From: Muscardinus avellanarius
Taxonomy: Eukaryota; Chordata; Mammalia; Rodentia; Gliridae
DNA length: 64,000 nt
Direction of reading: 5' to 3'
Assembly: GCA_963383645.1 (NCBI GenBank)
Contig: OY726560.1
Location: 89,539,093 to 89,603,092, forward strand
Part shown: in pieces, positions 9,555 to 19,389 of the stretch
Numbering within the stretch: position 1 is the stretch's first letter
Layout: every line of letters begins with the position of its first letter
Program-made: the position numbers and the translations under genes
The notes under the pieces: generated by a model
Seen by the model: the letters and a program-made list of their open reading frames with translations, nothing else
What the model was told of the DNA's origin: nothing
Databases searched by the model: none

Positions 9555-11510
9555 GCTTGCATTGGAGCCTGCCGAGGGGTGAGGCCAGTAATGGAGACAG
9601 CAAAGCTGGGTTTGGAGCCTGCTGTGAGGCAAGGCCAGTGCTGGGTCCTCCGAGGCCGGGATCGGAGCCTGCTATGGGGTTAGGCCGGGGCCAGTGAGGC
9701 CGGGATCGGAGCCTGCTGTGAGGCAAGGCTGGTGCTGGGGCCTCCGAGGCCAGGATCTGAGCCTGCCGAGGGGTTAGGCTCGTGTCGGGGCCAGTGGCCG
9801 GCATCGGAGCCTGTCATGAGGCAAGTCCAGTGCTGGGGCCTCTGAGGCCGGGATCGGAGCCTGCCATGAGGCAAGGGCGCTACTGAGGCCTCCGAGGCTG
9901 GGATCAGAGCCTGCCAAGGGTTTAGGCCGGTGCCAGGGCCAGCGAGGCCAGGATCGGAGCCTGGCGTGAGGCAAGGCCTGTGCTGGGGCCTCCGAAGTCA
10001 TGATCGGAGCCTGCCAAGAGGTTAGGCCAGTGCCGGGGCCAGCGGCCAGCATCGGAGCCTTCTGTGAGGCAAGGCCACTACTGTGTCCCCTGAGGCCAGG
10101 ATTGGAGCCTGCCAAGGTGTTAGGCCGGTCCCAGTGCCAGTGGCCAGCATTGGAGCATGCTGTGAGGCAAGGCTGCTACTAAGGCCTCCGAGGCTGGGAT
10201 CAGAGTCTGCCAAGGTGTTAGGACAGTGCCAGGGCCAGCGGCCAGCACTGGAGCCTGCTGTGAGGCAAGGCCGCTACTGAGGCCTCCGAGGCTGGGATCA
10301 GAGCCTGTCGAGGGGTTAGGCCGGTGCTGGGGCCAGGGAGGCCAGGATCAGAGAATGCCATGATGCAAGGCTGTTACTGAGGCCTCCAAGGCCTGGATTT
10401 GAGCCTGCCAAAGGGTAAGGCTGGTGCCAGTGCCAGTGAGGCTGGGATTGGAGCCTACCGTGAGGCACGGATGCTACTAAGGCCTCTGAGACTGGGATTG
10501 GAGCCTGCTGAGAGGGTAGGCTGGGGCTGGGGCCAGTGAGGCCATGATCGGAGCCTGCCATGAGGCAAGGTTGGTGCTGAGGCCTCTGAGGCTGGGATTG
10601 GAGGCTGCCAAAGGATTAGGCCGGTGCTGGGGTCAGCAAGGTTAGGATTGGTGCCTGCTGTGAGGCAAGGCCGGGCTGGGGCCTCTGAGGCTGGGAGTGG
10701 AGCCTGCCAAGGGGTAGGCTGGTGCCGGGGCCAGCGGTCGGCATTGGAGCCTGCCTTGAGGCAAGGCTGTTACTGAGGCCTCCGAGGCCAGGATCAGAGC
10801 CTGCCGAGGGGTTAGGCTGGTGCTGGGGCCAGCGAGGCCAGGATCAGAGCCTGCTGTTGAGGCAAGGCCGGTGCTGTGGCCCTCAAGGCCTGGATTGGAG
10901 CCTGCCAAGGGGTAAGGCTGGTGCCGGGGCCAGCGAGGCCGGGATTGGAGCCTGCCATGAGGCAAGGCCGGTGCTGGGACCTCCAAGGCCAAGATTGGAG
11001 CCTGTTGGGGGGTTAGGCCAGTGCTGGGGCCAACGAGTCCAGGAGCAGAGCCTGCCACGAGGCAAGGCCGGTGCTGGGGCCTCCGAGGCTGGGATCGGAG
11101 CCTGCCGAAAGGTTAGGCTGGTGCTGGTGTCAGCAAGGTCAGAACCGGAGCCTGACTTGAGGCAAGGCTGGTGCTGGGGCCTCCGAGGCTGGGATTGGAG
11201 CCTGCTGAGGGGTAGGCTGGTGATGGGGCCAGCGGCTGGCACCAGAGCCTGCCTTGAGCCAAGGCACTACTGGGGCCTCCAAGGCCGGGATCAGAGCCTG
11301 CTATGGGCTTAGGCAGGTGCCAGGGTCAGCGAGGCTGGGACGGAGCCTGCCTTGAGGCAAGGCAGGTGCTGGGGCTACTGAGGCAGGGATTGGAGCCAGC
11401 TGAGGGGTTAGGCCAGTGTGGGGGCCAGCAAGGCCAGAATCGGGGCCTCCCATGAGGCAAGGCCGCTGCCTGAGCCAGCGAGGTCTGGATCAGTCCACCG
11501 GGTAGCCAGG
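9555..11510 (+). repeat. Minisatellite (VNTR) of ~50 bp monomers in ~98 bp dimers
   Basis: Each dimer has an A monomer (gtgaggcaaggccggtgctg, then gggcctccgaggc) and a B monomer (gaggggttaggccggtgc, then ggggccagcgaggc), both ending 'gggatcggagcctgc'. 'gaggcaagg' or a variant recurs about every 98 bp from 9625 to 11453, giving about 20 dimers. At 9819/9868 two A monomers are adjacent (50 bp), consistent with unequal exchange. The G-rich plus strand has many ggg/gggg runs. Long open frames on both strands (for example 10722-11312 plus, 10642-11058 minus) come from this repeat and should not be read as genes. Confidence 0.93.
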
Positions 11511-11642
11511 CCACTACTGGGGCCGTCAAGCATGAGATCGGTACTTGCAATGCACATGCACAGAGAAATATCGCAGAAAATAAAAACCAGATGCTTCCCC
11601 TAATCAGCAAAAACTAGGAGGAAAGGGGTAACAGGAAGAGGT

Positions 11643-11708
11643 CGAGGTATAGAAAGGTATAGAAAAGGTATAGAAAGGTATAGAAAGGTATAAAAAGGTA
11701 TAGAAAGG
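11643..11708 (+). repeat. ~10 bp purine-rich tandem (ggtatagaaa)n
   Basis: Six or so copies with small length variation. It sits just upstream of the LINE-1-like 3' UTR, where LINE-1s often have a purine-rich tract. Confidence 0.9.
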
Positions 11709-11972
11709 GCTAAAGCGAAGCAATTAAGGTGACTAATCAGAGGGTATGGGATAGGGGAGGATGGAGCCTCTTTAAAACTCAGGCGGTACATAAACAAATG
11801 TATCAAAGTTAATCACCAAACAAGCATGGGATAGAGGGAGGGGGAGGGATTGGGATGGGGGCTGGATGCGGGCTAACTGGATGATGTGTGCATGTATATC
11901 CTCTCAAATCTTGTATTCTAATGTGATATATGATTACAATGCACCAAAAAAAACCCAAAAAAACAAAAAAAC
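11709..11972 (+). mobile_element. LINE-1-like 3' UTR and A-rich tail of the composite element
   Basis: The block order 'caaagttaatcaccaaacaa', a G/A-rich stretch, 'tgatgtgtgcatgtatatcc', 'tatgattacaatgcacc' and then an A-rich tail matches the LINE-1 3' ends at 5790-6050 (plus) and 23010 and 27275 (minus). This is the part a LINE-1 reverse transcriptase would prime from. Confidence 0.78.
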
Positions 11973-11986
11973 AAATGACCATTCTG
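11973..11986. repeat. Target-site duplication (right) of the composite element
   Basis: aaatgaccattctg, following the A-rich tail directly and leading straight back into LINE-1 ORF2. Confidence 0.88.
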
Positions 11987-12352
11987 CCAAAAGTGATCTA
12001 CAGATTCAATGTAATTCTTATAAAAATACCAATCACATTCTTCATAAACCTAGAAAAATCAGTAATGAATTTTATATGGAGAAAGAGTAGATCCAGAATA
12101 GCTAAAGCAATTTTCAGCAATATGAACCATGCAGGAGGCATCACAATAGAGCAATAGTAGTAAAAACAGCATGGAATTGGCAAAACAGCAGGCATACTTA
12201 CCAGTGGAACAGAATAGAAGATACAGAAACAAATCAACACACCTATAGTCAATTGATCTTTGACAAAGGGGTCAAACTCATACACTGGAGTAAAGACAGC
12301 CTTTTCAACAAATGGTGCTCAGAGAACTGGCTATCCATTTGTAAATATATTA
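11987..12352 (+). mobile_element. LINE-1 ORF2 (inverted half, part 2)
   Basis: Resumes ORF2 directly after the right TSD (ccaaaagtgatctacag) and runs through the 'aaccatgcaggaggcatcac' and 'ttgatctttgacaaagggg' blocks, which match 24150-24520 of the other LINE-1. It ends near 'ctatccatttgt', where the non-inverted half begins. Frameshifted and inactive. Confidence 0.92.
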
Positions 12353-12355
12353 TTT
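12342..12355. repeat. Target-site duplication (right) of the twin-primed LINE-1
   Basis: taaatatattattt, partner of 6316-6330. Confidence 0.6.
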
Positions 12356-12775
12356 GAAGCCAGGTATAGTGATACACACCTGCAATTCCACTACTTGGAA
12401 GGCTGAGTCAGGATTGCAAGTTCAAGGCTACCATAAGCAACTTAGCAAGATCCTGTTCCAAATTTAAAAAAACCAACAACATGCTGGGCGTGGTGGCGCA
12501 CGCTTGTAATCCCTGTGCTCGGGAGGCTGAGACAGGAGGATTGCATGGGTTTGAAGCCAGCCTCAGCTACTTAGTGAGGCTTTCAGCAACTTAGTGAGAC
12601 CCTGTTTCCAAATAAAATATAAAAAAGGTCTGGGAGTATAGCCCGAAGGTAGCAAGCCTCTGGGTTCCACCCCCAGTACCAAAAAAAAAAAAAAAAAAAA
12701 AAATCCCAACAACAAAATAGGGTCTAGTTATAGCTTAGAGACAGAATGTCCCTGGGTTCGATCTCTAGTACCACA
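12356..12775 (+). mobile_element. B1-dID SINE, older copy interrupted by a younger SINE
   Basis: The B1 half runs 12356-12470 and the ID half 12709-12770 (ggtctagttatagcttag, then ttcgatctctagtacc). They are separated by the SINE at 12481-12702. Rejoining them gives one normal dimeric SINE. Confidence 0.8.
12481..12702 (+). mobile_element. B1-dID SINE, subfamily A1, nested
   Basis: Full-length, from 'tgctgggcgtggtggcgcac' to 'acccccagtacc' plus a long A tail. The ID half begins 'ggtctgggagtatagcccg', the A-subfamily mark. A short likely TSD is ccaacaac at 12473-12480 and 12706-12714. CpG-rich, so younger than its host SINE. Confidence 0.9.
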
Positions 12776-12782
12776 CACAGAA

Positions 12783-12800
12783 ATGAATGAATGAATGAAT
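12783..12800. repeat. (aatg)n microsatellite
   Basis: Four to five aatg units following the ID 3' end. Confidence 0.85.
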
Positions 12801-13644
12801 TGCCATAGAAGCTGAAGGAAAAGAGAAATACATAAGTAACCCTACCTCTTCCTGCATTACTGATTCTCAATAAATTTTATCTCATGCCAGAACCTTCTGG
12901 AATATCCTATGTTGATTTAGAAAATTTGATGTGCATAGATAAAACTCTCTGGGTTAATGGGAAGAATTCCTGAAAGAAAAAAAAAAAAAACTAACTACCT
13001 TTCTATACCAATTTCTCTTTGCAGGATCTGGCCATTTCATGGTCTTTGGCTAAGGAGAACACCTTAAGTCATGAAACAATATCTTGTCAGAATATTTTTT
13101 CTCAGCTATTTTCAATTTTGTTGTTTTAGTAATCCTGTGAGTTTCAAGCAGTGATGTTTGTAGTGTTTTGTTGGATTTACCAATTATTTCACCATCTCTT
13201 GAAAAGTAGGAAAATTGGTCAAAGGCAAATTTTGTGGAAAAGTTGAGGGAGTTGATATACTTTTACTTCACAGGCTGATGTCAAATACTGTGGAGAGTTT
13301 AATAGCTGAGTAAAGGCATAATGTCCCCGTATTAGGATCTTCTTTTTTAGAGCTGTGTTTGTGAATGCAATACTTAAGTTGAAGCTGCCGAGGGAATATA
13401 ATTGAATTAACTTTTCTATGAGTAGATTTTTCAAGGTTGACTCAGTTTCATTAAAGTAGCTTTGCTAGTAAGCATATGTCATAGAATACCAGTTTGTCTC
13501 TGAGGATAGCTTATGAGATTTTAGGAACTGATGTATACTTTCTCATCTATCACTCTTCAAAGTTCATGTTTGAACACTAGAGTTAATCCAGGAGTAGTAT
13601 CAAATCAATGTGAAAAGAATATGTAGTTTACAATAAAAAGATCT
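12801..13644. other. No recognisable feature
   Basis: AT-rich unique sequence. The 71-codon minus open frame at 13219-13434 has no recognisable homology. Confidence 0.5.
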
Positions 13645-13825
13645 AGACTCAAGCTTCTGTTTCCTATTCACCTCCCTGAATTGCAGATTTCTCATTTGTA
13701 AACTGAAAAGATAATATTTATTCTACCTACTCACTAAAATGCGATTGTAATCAAATGAGATAACATTTGTGAGGATTTATATATTATGAGATGTTTCAAA
13801 AATTAGTGTTAGGTATGAGGACTAC
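13645..13825 (+). mobile_element. MIR SINE
   Basis: Plus-strand MIR core and 3' part: 'agatttctcatttgtaaact', then 'aagataatatttattctacc', then 'aaatgagataacatttgtga'. This follows the order of the ancient MIR consensus (tcatctgtaaaa .. taatagtacctacc .. aatgagataa). Confidence 0.75.
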
Positions 13826-14214
13826 AACTGTGATTGAAAAATCTCTGAGTATATGAACTTTTCAGGTAAATAATTACTGTATAATAATATAGAGATGAGA
13901 GGGAGTCCTAGTAATGGCCACATATTAGGGAAAGTGTAGGGGCATCTAACATAGTCTATAGGAGAAGAGAGACTTCTGGAATGTAGTGTCATTTCCTATG
14001 TGCGTAAATAGAACATGGATGATTTTAAGTCATTTATAGGCGTTTGGACTTCAACATGAATATAAAAACTCAAAATAAAATTTAAGAGTTTTAAATAGGG
14101 ATTAACAAGTACTGGGATTACCGGCATATAGGAGCAGTATCTTAATGCTGTTAATCTCTATAGCAACTGCCCTTTTATATGGCCTTTTTTTTTTCTCAAT
14201 TTAGTGTTGAATGT
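13826..14214. other. No recognisable feature
   Basis: AT-rich. A small B1-like scrap (agtactgggattaccggc, 14108-14125) may be a SINE remnant. Confidence 0.45.
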
Positions 14215-14330
14215 TTCTTTCTTTCCTCTTTCTTTCTTTCTTTCTTTTTTTCTTTCTTTCTTTCTTTCTTTCTTTCTTTTTTTCTTTCTTTCTTTCTTTC
14301 TTTCTTTTTCTTTCTTTTTTTTTTTTTTTT
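14215..14330. repeat. (tttc)n polypyrimidine microsatellite
   Basis: Long tttc run joined to the 3' tail of the adjoining minus-strand SINE. Open frames of F/S-rich peptide across it are artefacts. Confidence 0.95.
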
Positions 14331-14486
14331 TGGTGGTACTGGGGTTCCTGGAAACCCTTCTACCTACAGGCTACACATATATATACAGGGTATCTTAAGC
14401 CAGCGCGTCAGGCTTCGAACCTGCGTGATCCTCCTGTCTCTGCTCCCAAGCATGGGGATTACAAGTGTGCACCACCACGCCCAGCT
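14331..14486 (-). mobile_element. B1-dID SINE, subfamily A2, internally shortened
   Basis: The ID 3' end (ggtggtactggggttcctgg) is followed by a compressed linker and a B1 half ending 'ccaccacgcccagc'. The A-rich linker region is replaced by 'acatatatatacaggg'. The tttc array at 14215-14330 is its expanded tail. Confidence 0.9.
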
Positions 14487-16439
14487 TGAATGTTCATTCC
14501 TAATAAGCTTAACCCATTCTGAAGTAACTGTAGAAGAAAATAGCAAAACATGAAATCATTTGGAAACACAGAAGAAATACAGGCATTGCTGGAGTTTCAA
14601 CTGGATTATACTTGGTAATTAAAAAAAAATTTTTTTATAAAAGACTATTTATTTTAGCATTAATGAGTTTCTAAAGCATCATAATTGGTAGGGGTTGCTA
14701 CTCTGCAAAAATAGAAATCATTTTTTAGGAAATGGCTTGTCTAATATAGTGCCTTTATGCATTGCAACTCTATGAAAGAAGCCATGATTAAGAGTACATT
14801 TTTTTTTATCATGTTTTGATTCTATTGTGTGGCCTTAGCCTGCATGAACTTACAGTGTTATCTATAGAAACCCAGTTGTCTTGCTCATCCTCATCATTCA
14901 TAGATGATGTTCTTTAGATAAAACAAGCTATTAACTGGAGGAACAGAACCATCTATTAACATTGCTCTTTGGGTGCATATGGAAACACTTCAGTGGATCA
15001 TCCAATTCCTCCTTTTTTCTTTACTTTTGCAATAGTCAGCTATCCATGTTGTGTTCCAGCCATAGTTAGTGATATAAAGCTTGGGCCAAGAAATACTTTG
15101 ACAAAATATTTCTCCTCATTAATTTCTCTTTTTTAGATAGACATCTTCATAAAACTCATCTACCCTTATTCGTTTTAACAACTCATTAAAATCTGAACAG
15201 ACGTGAAATAGAGGTGCTTTCTATATGTTTTTATTTGTGGTTTTCTATATACTTAGCCTTGGGGAAAAACTTGTTGCTAATGAGATTAAGAGTAAAAGCA
15301 CCCTGTCAAAATCAAAAGGATAGCAGGACATAAGACAATGTTTGAATGTGAATGAAGTGATCCAGAAAGGGTGGGAAGAGGGGATTAATGGGCAATGATG
15401 TTGGAGATATGAGTAATTATGAATATGAAACTTGTAAAAGTTCTCTTTTTTTAATGATTTTTCAACAGATAATTGTTGAGAGTGAGAATAGAAGCTTTGA
15501 AACAGTTATTTAAAAACTTGGTAGTTGAATGAATTAGGGAAGCAAAGTAGGTTTCATCAGACATGAAACATGTTTTTTTTTTTTTTTATAAAAGCCAAGG
15601 TGGGCTTTGTAGGCAATGAGTTTCCTATCTACAGTAAGTTTGTGTATTTTTCCAAGCATAATTAATTGCATGAACATTGGGCAGAGTGGCTATGCAACTG
15701 AATTTAACTACAGGTGGGGCTTTGTCATATGTGTACAAATCTTAAAGAGATGAAGAAGGGAGTAAAGATGGATTTAATGAAGACACTTATCAACCATGAC
15801 ATTTAATGAAAAGGTGGTAGTACAATAAATTTCATGTACCAGAAAGGTAGAGGGATTGATGAAGTTAGGGTGCCAGAGAGAGCAAGCTGGATAGGTAGAA
15901 AATGGTAATTAGAAACTAAGACACTTGAAATTGAGATTCAAGAAAATTTGCAGTGGTTAGTAAAAATGCAGGCAGGGATATGACTGAGAAGGATCACTGC
16001 AAGAGAGGCAGTGAGGAACTGAGAAGCCAGATTTTTAATTGAGTCATTCAGATAGATATGCAAACCAACAAACATTAAAGGAGAGTAATGTCTGGGAGAG
16101 ATGCAGTAAAGAAGGAGATAAAAATTTAAAAAACAAAGAGTGCATCCTAGAAATAATAATATTTCAGATGTTAATAAAAAGAACTCCACCTGCCACCTTC
16201 ATATATGAAAAGACTTTCATATACATATATCAGTAGTTAGTAGACCAATCAGTTTAAGAAAATCACTAATTCTGAAGATTACAGCAATAAAATGAACAAT
16301 TACTTGATTAATACCAAAATAACACTATTATTAATAGGTGAATGATATATATCCTTCTCTAACACACACAGAGTATTTTAAAATGATTTTTGAAATGAAG
16401 TTTTTACATGACAAATAAAAACGACATGATAAGGTATTT
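14487..16439. other. No recognisable gene; unique AT-rich sequence
   Basis: About 2 kb with only homopolymer runs (for example t at 15571-15587). The short open frames at 15938-16236 lie on opposite strands and have no recognisable homology. Confidence 0.5.
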
Positions 16440-16920
16440 TCTCTTTATCATAGGGAAGAAAAAGAAAACACAATAGAAAAAAATGGACAGAGACTATTTG
16501 CAAACAAGAAGAGACTAACCCCAATGACTGATAAATATATGAAAAGTATTCAATCTTACTAGTAATTAGAAAACTACTAATCAAAAGATGGAGGTGCTTC
16601 CTATTTCAAATCTTTCACATAGGTAAACAATAGTCCATTCTGTAATGGCTAGAATTGGAGAGAGTGTGGAGAAAATTATAGTATTATAAACCACTAGTGG
16701 TGATGTAAATTGGTATACCCACTTTGAGGAACAATTTGACAATAATCTATAAAATTTAAGATATACATAATCTTCAGAATTCTAATAAGGGCCTACCCTA
16801 GCAAAATTCTTTCAGATGGATACATGTACAAAGATATCTTCAGGAATTATAGGGAAAAACCATCAAGGAAATTGAGGAAACATGGTTTATTTACATAATG
16901 AAATAACAAGAGGGCAGAGC
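16440..16920 (+). mobile_element. Old LINE-1 (L1M-type) ORF2 3' fragment
   Basis: Decayed ORF2 end: 'aaaagtattcaatcttacta', then the 'aaaactactaatcaaaag' region, 'tgatgtaaattggtatacc' and 'aaaatttaagatatacataa'. The order is that of L1 ORF2 C-terminal DNA. Many stops. Diverged well beyond the LINE-1s at 6.3 and 23 kb. Confidence 0.7.
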
Positions 16921-16957
16921 TATTAGAACAGTGATTTACAAAAAAAATGAAGATCAA

Positions 16958-17172
16958 AGCCAGGCGTAGTGGTGCATGCTTGTAATTCCAGCATTTTTGA
17001 GGCCGAGGCAGGAGGATCATGGTTTGAGAATAGCCTCAGGTAGTTAGTGAGGCTCTTTGCAACTCAGTGAGACCCTGTTTCAAAATAAAGAATAAAAAAT
17101 AGGGCTGGTGGTGTAGCTCAGAGGTAGAATGTCCCTAGGTTCCATCCCCAGTACCACATATACACACACACA
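16958..17172 (+). mobile_element. B1-dID SINE, subfamily B
   Basis: Full-length (gccaggcgtagtggtgcatg to ccatccccagtaccac). The ID half reads 'gggctggtggtgtagctcag'. Likely TSD aaaaatgaagat at about 16943-16954 and 17175-17186. Confidence 0.92.
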
Positions 17173-17186
17173 CAAAAATGAAGATG

Positions 17187-17897
17187 AAGAAAAAAATTAT
17201 TTGATAATAATCAATGAAGAAGTAGCTTCATTAAATTATTGAGTAAAATAGAAAGTAAGCAGAAGCCTGCTAGAAAGTTGGGAGAAGACAAAAATAGATG
17301 ATAAATCATCAGATGGTCAAGAACAGTTTTAGAATATCTACTAGCATAAAGAATATTTATAACTGATTATGTACTAATATTATACTAGTAGTAGAAAGTA
17401 GTAAACAAGTACCTAGATTACATATAATGGGCTGATCGTGCATTTTAAAAATCAATTTTAGAAACATTCTATTTGCAAGAAAATGACAGTTATCTTTGAT
17501 AATTCTTAATTTTCACTGACATATCTGGAGATAGATTTATATGCAAACAGACCTAACTAATAGATCTATTGAGGTTCATGAAGAAGTTTTAAAGAACATT
17601 TAGTTTCAATTTCTTATATTAAAGATGGCATCCAAAATATTCATCTAATCATGCACAAATGCATGGAATTATTAATTGGAAATACATTTCCTCTTTAGCC
17701 TGAAAAAAATAACTAAATTAGTAGCATATGTGAAAGACTTGTGAACATTCTATTGTTAAACCGGTGCTCATTTCTTGGGAACACTAAAAATATTTTTCTG
17801 AGTGTTTAAAATATTATACAAATATAAAATAAATGTTTTTGTAAAACAATAACTATATTATATTTAAATGTATATGCATCATATAAAATAATACTAT
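17187..17897. other. No recognisable feature
   Basis: AT-rich unique sequence. Confidence 0.5.
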
Positions 17898-17899
17898 GA

Positions 17900-17970
17900 A
17901 GATTGGGGGTGGTGTAGCTTTGTAGTAGAACCATGTGCTTAGCATGTTCAAGGCCCTGTATAAAAAATAA
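17900..17970 (+). mobile_element. ID element (monomer)
   Basis: ggggtggtgtagctttgtag, then a 'cttagcatgttcaaggccct' block, then an A-rich end. It is an ID unit with no B1 half, retaining the 'cttagcatg..caaggcc' body like the copy at 770. Confidence 0.72.
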
Positions 17971-18984
17971 TTCTACAGAGGATGATTTTAAAAGAAGACT
18001 TATTTTTTTATTACTTAATGATCTATGATGATAGAAAAATACTGAAGCTATTTGCTAGTTATATACAAGTAATCTATAGTTCTGACTTTCTGAGATATAC
18101 ATTTTTGACACTGCTATTTGTGTATCTATGTGGGAGCAGCTTAATGGGAGTTATAATACCTGTAATCACCATGCTACCTTAGAATTAGGCACTGCACTAT
18201 AATCATCAGTTCTCAGGAAGCAGAAGCTTTGAGGAAAAGTGAAGCATTGCATTCACAGGATGCTTAAATGCATGTCATGTCAGCTCCCCTGTGCAATCTT
18301 GGGATTCTATAATTTCTTCAGATTAGTTCAAATAATGTAAAATAAAAATTTAAAAGCACTTCCAACAGATAGTGCACATAAAAAGGCATGCTTTTGAAAG
18401 GTCAGCAGATACCTTAACAAATTTACACCAACAGGACCTTTAGCTGAAAAGATAGTGACCTCTTACAAAACTTCTATTTTCCAACTGTAACCCCTTGTAT
18501 TCTCGACTCTCAGTTTTAGTCTGACTTCTCTTTCTTTTCATTTTGATAACCTCCATGTACATCATTTACATCTACTAGAAACCTGTTCTGTTCTGAACTT
18601 CTAAAACATTGATAAGAATATTATTTATTACCAGAGTATTTGTTTACAATACAGATTCCAGAATGCCATCCTAAAGATGCTCATTTGGAGTACCCTAAAG
18701 TGTAGGTTGTAGTTGTTCAACAACATTTGGACCTTTTTTATTTTACCCCACCATATATACATCAGTTCCTGGAAAAGATGACTTCCATTGTCTGTCTTGT
18801 CTTCTCCCTAAAGTGAGTATTACTTCAAAAGAGCAAGGTTTTACTGAATATTCTCACCACAAATTTCTGTGGTTAAGCATATTTTATAATCATAGAGCTA
18901 TACATCCAAATACTTTTAAATAATAGCTATGTATTAGAAAAATTTTTGAACCATATTTAGCTTTAATTTTCTTATCTGTAACAT
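17971..18984. other. No recognisable gene
   Basis: Unique AT-rich sequence. The 66-codon plus open frame at 17982-18182 starts in the ID tail and has no known homology. Confidence 0.5.
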
Positions 18985-19330
18985 GGGAATTCATTCATTG
19001 CTTACTATCCATTCACTGAAGAAATATTTATTGAACACATACTTTTTTGGTACTGAAGATTAAACCCAGGGACATCTACCTCCAAGCTATACTCCCAGCT
19101 CTATTTTTTATTTTATTTTTTTGGAAACAAGGTCTCACTAGGTTGTGGATGGCCTCACTAAGTAGCTGAGGCTGGCCAGGAACCTGCCATCCTCCTGTCT
19201 CAGCTTCCCAAGTACTGGAATTACAATGGTAATTCATGTCGGCTTGAATACATACTGTTTTAAGTACTATAGATAGAATAATGAACAAGACCTAAAGGTG
19301 CCTGTCTCTGTGGGCCTTAGAATTTCATTA
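18985..19330 (+). mobile_element. L2-like LINE 3' fragment, split by a SINE
   Basis: 'cattcactgaagaaatattt attgaacac' on the left and 'tgttttaagtactatagata', 'gaataatgaacaagac' and 'tctgtgggccttagaa' on the right follow the L2 3' consensus order. The SINE at 19043-19248 interrupts it. Confidence 0.6.
19043..19248 (-). mobile_element. B1-dID SINE, subfamily B
   Basis: Minus-strand ID half (ggtactgaagattaaaccca), T-rich linker, and B1 half with 'agctgaggctggcc' and 'cttcccaagtactggaatta'. Inserted into the L2 fragment. The flanking 'acatact' repeats at about 19037 and 19250 are a likely short TSD. Confidence 0.85.
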
Positions 19331-19389
19331 AATAGTAAAATTTATTGCACACAGTTGTTAGTAAAATTAAAGAAAAACATAAGAGCTAA

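Larger units (their letters stand above)
8482..11972 (+). mobile_element. Composite VNTR retrotransposon with LINE-1-like 3' end (SVA-like plan)
   Basis: A 3.5 kb insertion splitting LINE-1 ORF2, with a 14 bp TSD (13/14). Modules in order: GC-rich ~69.5 bp monomers (8484-8915); an A-rich aaaaag tract (8973-9025); about 520 bp with three degenerate ~165 bp repeats (9075-9545); a ~50 bp-monomer minisatellite (9555-11510); a short unique piece with polyadenylation-like 'aataaaa'; a ~10 bp 'ggtatagaaa' tandem (11643-11708); a LINE-1 3' UTR-like segment (11709-11948); and an A-rich tail interrupted by c (11946-11972). No protein-coding sequence is credible, since open frames inside it are by-products of stop-poor GC-rich repeats. 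The polarity and TSD imply retrotransposition in trans by LINE-1 proteins. An alternative is an internally deleted LINE-1 whose ORFs were replaced by satellite DNA. Whether it forms a multicopy family cannot be told from one full copy. Confidence 0.8.

Noticed and set aside
10722..11312. 196-codon open frame (and shorter ones on both strands, 9460-11610) suggesting a repeat-rich protein
   Set aside because: It arises from the stop-poor 50-bp VNTR. Both strands and several frames are open, there is no conserved start or codon bias, and the dimer length is not consistently a multiple of three.
9555..11510. CRISPR-like array
   Set aside because: Units are contiguous and similar along their whole length, with no unique spacers. 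It is a minisatellite in a mammalian genome.
14179..14553. 124-codon Phe/Ser-rich open frame
   Set aside because: Translation of a tttc microsatellite and the adjoining SINE.
17900..17970. tRNA gene
   Set aside because: tRNA-like boxes belong to an ID SINE. The arms cannot form a full cloverleaf and an A-rich tail follows.
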